A stretch of 5,939 nt of DNA from Candidatus Aminicenantota bacterium (GTDB taxonomy: Bacteria > Acidobacteriota > Aminicenantia > UBA2199), in the NCBI GenBank assembly GCA_024644125.1, contig JAHELQ010000353.1, positions 1 through 5,939 on the forward strand. The letters run 5' to 3'. The notes under the pieces are model-generated. The model searched no databases. It worked only from the letters and a program-made list of their open reading frames with translations, and was not told where the DNA came from. Positions 1 through 5,939 of the stretch are shown here, piece after piece. A program made the position numbers and the translations under genes. Position 1 is the stretch's first letter. The number at the start of each line of letters is the position of its first letter.

Positions 1-2220
1 GCCGCCTCTCATCTATGCTCCAATGATGAACGTGATGCCGTCATTCCCATCGGAAAACCTCTTCCGGGCTACCGGATCCTATCTATGGACCGGGACGGCA
101 ATCTGCTGCCCGAGTATGGGATGGGGGAGTTACATATTGGCGGCCTGGCCCTTGCCCGCGGTTATCTGAACCGTCCTGAACTGACGATGGAGCGGTTTGT
201 CTATGATCCCTTCGATTCAGATTTGAGGCTCTATCGCAGCGGCGATGTGGGCTTCGTGGACCGGCGGGGGGAATTTCATTATTGCGGCCGCCTGGACCAG
301 CAGGTCAAAGTGCGGGGCTTCAGAATCGAGCCCGGAGAGATCGAACACCGGTTGCGCCGTCATCCTCAGGTTCGGGACGCTGTTGTTTCCTTGCGGCCCA
401 ATGGCGGCGATCCGTCGCTTGTAGCCTATATCGTCCCCTCCGGTCCCCTGGTGGCTGCGGATCTGGGTAAATATCTGGAAACAGTGGTCCCAGCCTACAT
501 GATCCCTGCCCACTTTATGGAGTTGGAACAAATTCCCCTCACAGCAAACGGGAAACTGGATGAGAAGGCTCTTCCCGAGCCCGTTGTCCAGACTCTCGAT
601 GATTACGTGCCGCCGCGGGACCACCTGGAACGGAGCCTGGTGGAGATCTGGGCGGATGTCGTGGGGGTGGACGAAGCCCGCATCGGCATCGACACCAACT
701 TCTTCGAATTGGGAGGCCACTCGCTGAAAGCCACAATCCTGGTCTCCCGTCTCCATCGTCAGCAAGGTGTAAAGCTGGCGGTGGTGGATCTGTTCCAGCA
801 CCCCACCATCCGCCGTCTGGCGGAACTCATTCGCGCGTCGGAGGTACGGCAATGTATCGCATTGAGGCCCGCTCCGGCGCAGGAGTATTATCCGGTTTCC
901 AGCGCGCAAAAACAATTGTATCTGGCAGAGCAGGCGGATCTCGGCAGCACTGCCTATCATCTGCCCCGTATCTTGCCTTTAAACGAAGAACCCAATCGCG
1001 AAAAGCTGCTCATGGCGTTCCGGCAATTGATCGCGCGGCACGAGACATTGAGGACGAGCTTCCAGTTGATCGAAGGCCACATCGTGCAAAAAATTGACGA
1101 ATGCGCGGATATTGAACTGGAGTTTTATGATTCTCTCCCGGCCGGTGAGATTCTGGCGACGTTCATCCGGTCGTTCGATCTGACGGAGGCTCCCCTCATG
1201 AGAGTGGGACTGGTTAGGACGCCGCAGTCGCAATGGTGGTTGGCGGTGGATATTCATCATATCGTCACCGACGGTATCTCCAACGATATCTTGACTCATG
1301 ATTTCCAGGCCTTTTATGATGGACGCCCATTACCTGAGTTGACGCTCCAATACAAAGATTATTGCGCCTGGCAACAGGAGCGCAGGAATGGGGGCAATGA
1401 TGATCAGGATCTTCAGTATTGGCTGTCTCGATTCTCTACCATGCCTGCGCTGTTGAAGTTGCCTCTCGATTTTCCAAGGCCGGCGCAAAAAAGTTTTTCC
1501 GGCAAGAGTATCTCCTTTCAATTGGACGCCCCGTTGACCGCGGCCCTGAAAGAGCTGGCGGACGCGAGGGGGGCGACGATGTTTATGGTTCTGTTGTCAG
1601 TATATTATGTGTTGCTGGCGCGGTTGTCCGGCCAATGGGACATTGTGACCGGCACCCCGGTATCCGGCCGCGTACACCCGGATCTCGAACACGTCATCGG
1701 GATGTTTGTCAATACGCTGCCGATGCGTCTTCGGGGGGAACCGCATTTGCGATTCAGCGATCTGTTGGTCAAAACAAAGGAGCTGGCTCTCGAAGCGTTC
1801 GATCATCAGGATTTCGGCTTCGACCAGTTGGTGGAGCGAACGATCACCCGGCGGGATTGGAGCCGTAGTCCCTTGTTCGATGTGTTTTTCACCTTTCATT
1901 CTCTCCAACATCAACGGGATGAGGCCCGCGTGGAACGCGAAGCCGCCATCGAGAATCCGATATGCGACTACGACCTGGTGCTCAACGCGCTGGAAATCCC
2001 TGGGGGAATTCGTTTCACCCTGATCTATTGCACTGAGCTATTCACCGCTGAGACAGGACGGAGAATCGCCGGTTTTATACCGGAGATCTGCCGGAAAATA
2101 ACCGCCGACCCTTTGATTCGCCTCGAAGATATCGATGTGATGGACTCGAGTGAGAAGAACCGGTTTATGGAGATTATCGACCGCGACCAGGAGAACATTC
2201 ATGCTGATTTTGATTTATAA
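1..2220 (+). CDS. Nonribosomal peptide synthetase, 3' part: A (C-terminal portion)-PCP-C
   Basis: The reading frame is open from the first base, so the gene begins upstream; 739 codons are visible. Residue numbers count from base 1. Adenylation motifs A6 to A10 are present: GELHIGG near 42, YRSGDV near 78, GRLDQQVKVRG at 96, PAYMIP near 164 and NGKLDEK at 183, which supplies the A10 lysine. A carrier protein follows, with LGGHS at 237-241 and the phosphopantetheine serine at 241. A full condensation domain comes next: SSAQKQLYL near 299, RHETLRTSF near 346, intact catalytic HHIVTDG at 419-425, YKDYCAW, IGMFVNT at 566, HQDFGFDQL and RDWSRSPLFDVFF near 618. The protein ends in what is normally the C-A linker (DIDVMDSSEKNRF), with the tail HADFDL and no thioesterase, reductase or further A domain. 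The A-domain specificity pocket lies before the window, so the substrate cannot be predicted. The GGHS carrier motif is typical of a PCP feeding a C domain rather than an epimerase. The C domain presumably transfers the upstream chain to an acceptor on another protein. Confidence 0.96.
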   Translation, partial: AASHLCSNDERDAVIPIGKPLPGYRILSMDRDGNLLPEYGMGELHIGGLALARGYLNRPELTMERFVYDPFDSDLRLYRSGDVGFVDRRGEFHYCGRLDQQVKVRGFRIEPGEIEHRLRRHPQVRDAVVSLRPNGGDPSLVAYIVPSGPLVAADLGKYLETVVPAYMIPAHFMELEQIPLTANGKLDEKALPEPVVQTLDDYVPPRDHLERSLVEIWADVVGVDEARIGIDTNFFELGGHSLKATILVSRLHRQQGVKLAVVDLFQHPTIRRLAELIRASEVRQCIALRPAPAQEYYPVSSAQKQLYLAEQADLGSTAYHLPRILPLNEEPNREKLLMAFRQLIARHETLRTSFQLIEGHIVQKIDECADIELEFYDSLPAGEILATFIRSFDLTEAPLMRVGLVRTPQSQWWLAVDIHHIVTDGISNDILTHDFQAFYDGRPLPELTLQYKDYCAWQQERRNGGNDDQDLQYWLSRFSTMPALLKLPLDFPRPAQKSFSGKSISFQLDAPLTAALKELADARGATMFMVLLSVYYVLLARLSGQWDIVTGTPVSGRVHPDLEHVIGMFVNTLPMRLRGEPHLRFSDLLVKTKELALEAFDHQDFGFDQLVERTITRRDWSRSPLFDVFFTFHSLQHQRDEARVEREAAIENPICDYDLVLNALEIPGGIRFTLIYCTELFTAETGRRIAGFIPEICRKITADPLIRLEDIDVMDSSEKNRFMEIIDRDQENIHADFDL
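2203..2220 (+). other. C-terminal ADFDL tail of the upstream NRPS (possible docking motif)
   Basis: The last residues before the TAA stop are A-D-F-D-L, after a polar, acidic stretch (IDRDQENIH) that does not resemble the usual C-A linker continuation (FNDT...). The next protein in the operon ends almost identically in A-E-F-D-I. Short linear motifs at protein C-termini are known to mediate docking in NRPS and PKS assembly lines. Assigning that role here is inference from the match between two unrelated proteins. Confidence 0.45.
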
Positions 2221-2237
2221 AAAAAACAAAATTATCC

Positions 2238-2242
2238 GGAGG
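2238..2242 (+). promoter_or_regulatory. Ribosome binding site of the U32-family gene
   Basis: GGAGG lies 7 bases before the ATG at 2250, a near-ideal Shine-Dalgarno sequence and spacing that fixes this start. The 29-base gap after the NRPS stop is A-rich (eight A's from 2219 to 2226). It shows no inverted repeat or promoter, so translation is probably from a shared transcript. Confidence 0.85.
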
Positions 2243-2249
2243 AGAGAGA

Positions 2250-3410
2250 ATGAGATTTTTTAGTATACCCGCTGATTTCAAAAAGGAGACCATTGACGGT
2301 TTTCACCGGTTGAATCAGAATTACCCCGACTCCCGTGTCATCGAAGTGTATGGAAGCGTCACCGCCAATAACAAAATCGGCACCGGCCGCCTGTCCAATT
2401 ATCTGGGAACCATCGATTTGGTGGATTTGTATGATTACGCCGGTTACGCGGCGGATCGGGGTATCGAGTTCAACTATACCCTCAATGCGTCGCACCTCTT
2501 CAACCGGGAGTTTTCATCCGACGGAGCCGGAGAGATTCTCTCGTTTTTGCATAAATTGCACGAGGGGGGAATCCGCGCCCTGACAGTGGCACTGCCGTCG
2601 TTAATGGAATTGGTTCAGTCCAGCGGCCTGGATTTCAAAATCAAAGCCTCCTGTATTTGCCAGATCACCAGCGCCATCAAAGCAGGCGCTTATAAAAAAA
2701 TGGGGGCCTACCGCATCGTTCCGGACGAATCGTTGAATCGCGATTTTGCAACCTTGAAACGGATTCAAAAGACATTCGGTGATGGTGTGGAACTGATTGC
2801 CAATCAAATTTGCGATCAGAACTGCATCTACCGCATGTTTCATTACAACATGATCGCCGGCGATCCCCACGGAGCGGTGAATGAAGTGAGCGCCAACTTT
2901 TACGAGCAACGGTGTCTGTCCCAGCAATTGAGAAGTTTTGACAATGTGCTGAAATTGAGCTGGATTCGCCCGGAAGATCTTGATTATTACGAAGCCGTCG
3001 GCATCCGTCATTTCAAATTGCAGGGACGCCATACTTTTAAATATGGCGGCGATCCGGTCCGTACCGCCGAATGTTATTTCAAAGGGAGCCACGACGGCAA
3101 CTTGATGGATTTGTTGACGATGTTTGCCGAGACCACCAGCTTCAAGGTCAAAATCGACAATAAAAAACTGGATGGCTTTATCCGGCCCTTCGCGGAGAAC
3201 GATCATTTTTGCCGGCGTGATTGCGCTGTTTGCGGCTATTGCGCCGGGTACGCGAAGAAATGTATGGATCCGGCTGCCACTCATGAATTGATGGATCTGG
3301 CCGGAGGCTATCTCCAGGAATATGACCGTTACCGGATGCTTTTGGAAACAGTGAACAGCCGATTGAGCGAGAGTGAAACAAGTGAATTGTCGGCTGAATT
3401 CGATATTTGA
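2250..3410 (+). CDS. U32-family ('peptidase U32'-like) Fe-S protein, putative NRPS tailoring enzyme
   Basis: This 386-residue protein is recognised as a divergent U32 member from three stretches: VYGS at 33-36 in an N-terminal barrel-like region; ANQICDQNCIYRMFHYN at 184-200; and SWIRPEDLDYYEAVGIRHF followed by KLQGR at 237-260, matching the family's conserved lysine-x-x-glycine-arginine region ('KIEGR'). The standard U32 signature is not conserved. Known members include UbiU/UbiV (O2-independent ubiquinone ring hydroxylation), TrhP (tRNA uridine hydroxylation) and RlhA (23S rRNA cytidine hydroxylation), plus poorly supported collagenase annotations. Characterised members bind a [4Fe-4S] cluster through four cysteines. 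Here C188, C192 and C222 are good ligand candidates, with C135, C137 and C276 also available. The C-terminus adds a second cysteine group at 321, 325, 328, 331 and 338 that could bind another cluster. No signal peptide or membrane segment is visible, so it is probably cytoplasmic. It lies between two NRPS genes, 29 and 11 bases from them, implying co-expression. Family assignment is fairly firm. A role as a hydroxylase of a carrier-bound residue or the peptide product is inference; another Fe-S-dependent modification is possible. Confidence 0.82.
   Translation: MRFFSIPADFKKETIDGFHRLNQNYPDSRVIEVYGSVTANNKIGTGRLSNYLGTIDLVDLYDYAGYAADRGIEFNYTLNASHLFNREFSSDGAGEILSFLHKLHEGGIRALTVALPSLMELVQSSGLDFKIKASCICQITSAIKAGAYKKMGAYRIVPDESLNRDFATLKRIQKTFGDGVELIANQICDQNCIYRMFHYNMIAGDPHGAVNEVSANFYEQRCLSQQLRSFDNVLKLSWIRPEDLDYYEAVGIRHFKLQGRHTFKYGGDPVRTAECYFKGSHDGNLMDLLTMFAETTSFKVKIDNKKLDGFIRPFAENDHFCRRDCAVCGYCAGYAKKCMDPAATHELMDLAGGYLQEYDRYRMLLETVNSRLSESETSELSAEFDI
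3393..3410 (+). other. C-terminal AEFDI tail of the U32-family protein (possible docking motif)
   Basis: The last five residues before TGA are A-E-F-D-I, preceded by an acidic, serine-rich, probably disordered stretch (SESETSELS). This follows the alpha-helical end of the protein and is not part of the U32 fold as I know it. It closely matches the ADFDL end of the NRPS encoded just upstream, which suggests both tails bind a common partner. The function is inferred. Confidence 0.45.
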
Positions 3411-3412
3411 GC

Positions 3413-3417
3413 GGAGG
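3413..3417 (+). promoter_or_regulatory. Ribosome binding site of the second NRPS gene
   Basis: GGAGG is followed after 4 bases by GTG at 3422, slightly closer than ideal. The in-frame TGA at 3408, which ends the preceding gene in the same frame, rules out any substantially longer N-terminus. The only other in-frame candidate nearby is a rare ATT codon directly before the GTG. This site therefore supports a true start inside the condensation-domain fold rather than a missed upstream half. Confidence 0.75.
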
Positions 3418-3421
3418 CATT

Positions 3422-5939
3422 GTGATCGGGATTAAAAAATTTGACGAAGCGCGGGAATATTGGCTGGATAAATTGGCGGAGCTTCCGGACGTTTCCCCCC
3501 TGGCGCCGGATTTTGCCGTATCCGGGAGCGCCCATGTCGTCGAAACGAGCTTCCATCTCGATTCCGCCCTCGCTTCCCGACTGGAGCAGATGGGAAAGGG
3601 GAATCATCTATCGGTCTATATCATCTTGCAGACAGCGTTCAAGATTTTATTGTCCGCGTTCACGGACCGGGACGATCTGGTGGTTGTATCGCCGGTGTAT
3701 GACACCAATATCCAGGAATACAACCGGGTGGTGTTATTGCGGGACCGGCTGGATGTTTCGCTAACATTCAAGGAATTTTTGTTGCGGGTTCGCGCCACTG
3801 TGTTGGACGGTTACCGCCATCAATACTACCCGGTGGAGAAATTACTCGATTTATTGGGTTTATCCACGGCGTCGCCCCTGTTTTCCTTTGGTTTTCTTCA
3901 CAGTGCCATTCACCAACGGGCTTTCGTGCAGGACTATTGCCGAAAAAACAGCGCGCATGTAATCGTGGAGTATGGAGTGGACGAGAATGGCGGCCATATG
4001 AAGATCCTCTATGACTCAAAGAGGTTCTCCGCAGGGACCATCCAATCGTTCGTGAACTCGTTTATCCATATTTTGCGGCAGGCGGCTAATCAGCCTTCCG
4101 CCGGGATCCAGGAGATCCGACTTCTGACCGATGACGTGAAGGAACGGGTACTGCGGGAATTCAACGATACGGCGTCGGCCTTTCCCCAGGATCGCACCTT
4201 GCATCAATTGTTCCACGATGTTTCGTCGCGTTTCCGGGATAGGACGGCTCTGTGGGGCTGGAGTGAAATCTCTCGCGGACGCGACGTTGTCTCGTATGGA
4301 GAATTGGCCCGGCAAGCCGCAGCGATAGTTCCTCGCCTGCGCGCTGCGGGCGCCGGAGAAAATAGCGTTGTGGGACTGTTGTTTGAGCCCTCGGTGGAGA
4401 TGATCGTCGCCATCTTTGGAGTTCTTGGGGCCAGGGCCGCTTATTTACCGATGGATCCGGCGTTTCCTCAAACAAGGATCGAATTTATGTGCCGGGATAG
4501 CGGAGTTGATGTCGTAGTGGCGCAGGAACGCTTCCGCTGGTTAGTCCCCCAGGACTGCGAATGCTTGTTCGCCGGTGGCGGCGGCAATGAAGAGGTAGCT
4601 CCAGTTGTCGAATCCGGTGATAACCCCGCGGAATTAGCCTATACTATCTACACTTCCGGGACCACCGGCGATCCCAAGGGTGTGCAGGTTGAGCACCGGG
4701 GAGTCGTCAACTATATTTTTTGGCGGCTAACGACCTATGGCGTAACGCCCGAGGATGTCTCCCTGCAGCCGTTGTCTTATTGCTTCGACGGTTTTGTATC
4801 GAATATGTACACGCCGCTTCTCTCCGGAGGTTTGCTGGTAATGGTTCCGGAGGAGGACCGTCTCGATTTCGCCGCAATGGCAGGATTGGTAGAACGACAC
4901 AGGGTGACCAATGTCAGTCTGGTACCCGGCCTGTTCGGCGCCTTACTGGATTATTGTGAAGTCGGTCAATTGCGAAGCCTGCGCTTTGTGGTTCTAGCGG
5001 GAGAGGCGACGCAGAGCCGGTTGCTGGTCCGCATAAAAAAAGAACTTCCCGATGTATTGCTGATCAATGAATATGGACCCACCGAGGCGTCGGTAACCGC
5101 CGCCGCACTCGTGGGTATGGATGGAGAACCGGGAATCGTCGGGCGGCCCATTGCCAACACCAGTATTTATATTCTCGACCGGAGGCTGAAACCGGTGCCG
5201 CCGGGGGCCGCCGGTCAATTGTTCATCACCGGCCCCGGACTCGCCAGGGCCTATGCCAATAGCGCCGAGTTGACCGCCCGCAAATTCGTGCCTGTCCCCC
5301 GGGATATTTTTGATTCGACCAATGGCGAGCGGATGTACGCCAGCGGCGATCTGGCCCGTTTCCGGGAGGACGGCCAGATCCAATTATTGGGGCGAACCGA
5401 TCTTCAGGTGAAGATTAGAGGGCACAGAATCGAGCTGGAGGAGATCGAGAACCGGCTGGGCATGGTGGAATCGTTGAAAGAGGCGGTTGCCGTTGCCCGG
5501 GAGGAAAAAAACGGAGATCAGTATATTTGCGCCTATGTCGTAGGTAGAGATGGCACTCACGCGAATAGCGAAACAATCCGCAGGGAATTGGAAGCCCATT
5601 TGCCCGGCTATATGATTCCCCGCTTTATTGTGATGATGGAGTCATTGCCGAGAAACCCATCGGGGAAAATCAACCGCAAGGAATTGTTGTTGCCGGGTAT
5701 TGTCGCTGATGAAACGAATGATGAGGTTTTGCCTGGAAGTATCGAAGACCGGATGCGCTCGCTTTGGTCAGGAGTTTTAGGGATCGAGGCGGCCGCCGTG
5801 TCGATTGGCGGAAGTTTTTTTAGTATGGGGGGGGATTCCTTTAAGGCAATGGCGCTTCAACGGAACATTCAGGCGGAATTCAATGTTAAAATACCGCTGG
5901 CAATAATATTTAAAAACCCCACCATCAAAGATCTGATCC
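3422..5939 (+). CDS. Nonribosomal peptide synthetase, 5' part: half-C-A-PCP, continuing past the window
   Basis: The frame opens with GTG at 3422 and shows no stop to the end of the window (839 codons). Residues ~8-235 match only the C-terminal lobe of a condensation domain (EYWLDKL at 12-18, HQYYPVEKLLD and later strands). The N-terminal lobe with HHxxxDG is absent and the FVNT region is degenerate. A full adenylation domain follows at ~245-760: AAYLPMDP (A2), YTIYTSGTTGDPKG at 407-420 (A3), FDGFVSN at 455 (A4), NEYGPTE at 549-555 (A5), GQLFITG (A6), YASGDLA (A7), GRTDLQVKIRG at 657 (A8), PGYMIP (A9) and SGKINRKE with Lys749 (A10). The carrier protein has MGGDS with its phosphopantetheine serine at 806; the window ends near its last helix. 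By-eye alignment to GrsA gives pocket residues D456, G457, S460, S499, V524, A526, E550, V558, T559 and the A10 lysine. This resembles tyrosine-type codes of the DGTITAEVAK kind at six of ten positions, so an aromatic substrate is a weak guess. The A domain looks active. The half-C probably serves as a structural or docking platform, as in some initiation modules. Confidence 0.95.
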   Translation, partial: MIGIKKFDEAREYWLDKLAELPDVSPLAPDFAVSGSAHVVETSFHLDSALASRLEQMGKGNHLSVYIILQTAFKILLSAFTDRDDLVVVSPVYDTNIQEYNRVVLLRDRLDVSLTFKEFLLRVRATVLDGYRHQYYPVEKLLDLLGLSTASPLFSFGFLHSAIHQRAFVQDYCRKNSAHVIVEYGVDENGGHMKILYDSKRFSAGTIQSFVNSFIHILRQAANQPSAGIQEIRLLTDDVKERVLREFNDTASAFPQDRTLHQLFHDVSSRFRDRTALWGWSEISRGRDVVSYGELARQAAAIVPRLRAAGAGENSVVGLLFEPSVEMIVAIFGVLGARAAYLPMDPAFPQTRIEFMCRDSGVDVVVAQERFRWLVPQDCECLFAGGGGNEEVAPVVESGDNPAELAYTIYTSGTTGDPKGVQVEHRGVVNYIFWRLTTYGVTPEDVSLQPLSYCFDGFVSNMYTPLLSGGLLVMVPEEDRLDFAAMAGLVERHRVTNVSLVPGLFGALLDYCEVGQLRSLRFVVLAGEATQSRLLVRIKKELPDVLLINEYGPTEASVTAAALVGMDGEPGIVGRPIANTSIYILDRRLKPVPPGAAGQLFITGPGLARAYANSAELTARKFVPVPRDIFDSTNGERMYASGDLARFREDGQIQLLGRTDLQVKIRGHRIELEEIENRLGMVESLKEAVAVAREEKNGDQYICAYVVGRDGTHANSETIRRELEAHLPGYMIPRFIVMMESLPRNPSGKINRKELLLPGIVADETNDEVLPGSIEDRMRSLWSGVLGIEAAAVSIGGSFFSMGGDSFKAMALQRNIQAEFNVKIPLAIIFKNPTIKDLI

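Noticed and set aside
217..960. Long open frame on the - strand (247 codons)
   Set aside because: It is a shadow of the NRPS A-PCP region. The + strand frame carries clear conserved motifs, while the - strand product has no recognisable domain.
2218..2249. Terminator or internal promoter in the A-rich gap
   Set aside because: There is no inverted repeat followed by a T tract on the + strand and no convincing -35/-10 pair. The 29-base gap fits an operon.
2215..2252. A8 tract after the NRPS stop as a programmed frameshift site fusing the NRPS to the U32 protein
   Set aside because: The gene 2 frame is open through the gap, but the A tract starts within the stop codon itself, so ribosomes terminate before reaching it. 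The U32 gene also has its own strong ribosome binding site.
3219..3266. C-x3-C-x2-C in the U32 protein read as a radical SAM motif
   Set aside because: Radical SAM motifs sit near the N-terminal end of the barrel. Here the motif is at residues 321-328 of 386, after the U32 core, with no other radical SAM features.
2601..3284. Long open frame on the - strand (227 codons)
   Set aside because: It lies wholly inside the U32 gene, has no recognisable product, and is explained by codon bias of the opposite strand.
2250..3410. U32 protein as a peptidase that cleaves the NRPS product
   Set aside because: The family name is historical. The best-characterised members are Fe-S hydroxylases, and no classical protease catalytic motif is visible.
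4204..4475. Short - strand open frames over the start of the adenylation domain
   Set aside because: They overlap one another in different frames and lie antisense to a continuous NRPS frame with conserved A1-A2 motifs.

Overview
The window lies inside a nonribosomal peptide synthetase (NRPS) gene cluster. It holds three co-directional genes on the + strand, packed tightly enough to be one operon, and nothing credible on the - strand. GC content looks moderate by eye, both downstream genes have strong GGAGG ribosome binding sites, and one tailoring gene belongs to an iron-sulfur family linked to oxygen-independent chemistry. This suggests a bacterium with an anaerobic or facultative lifestyle, possibly a Firmicute or an anaerobic proteobacterium. 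The sequence does not fix the taxon.

Layout: (1) Bases 1-2220 are the 3' part of an NRPS gene (A domain C-terminal portion, carrier protein, complete condensation domain). The polypeptide stops in the linker where an adenylation domain would normally follow. (2) Bases 2250-3410 encode a 386-residue divergent U32-family ('peptidase U32') protein with many cysteines. (3) Bases 3422-5939 are the 5' part of a second NRPS gene. It starts with only the C-terminal half of a condensation domain, followed by a full adenylation domain and a carrier protein, and it runs off the end of the window. No stop falls in its frame within the window.

How the genes may work together: the first synthetase ends with an intact condensation domain but has no acceptor carrier protein of its own. 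The second offers an A-PCP unit behind a catalytically incomplete C half-domain. The U32 gene sits exactly at this break. Characterised U32 homologues UbiU/UbiV, TrhP and RlhA are Fe-S proteins that hydroxylate aromatic rings or RNA bases without O2. The most interesting reading is therefore that this U32 protein is an oxygen-independent tailoring enzyme acting on a carrier-bound residue or on the finished peptide. In support, the upstream NRPS and the U32 protein both end in a near-identical short acidic tail (A-[D/E]-F-D-[L/I]), which could be a docking signal that brings both to one partner. The U32 family membership and the NRPS domains are well supported. The hydroxylase function and the docking role are inference.
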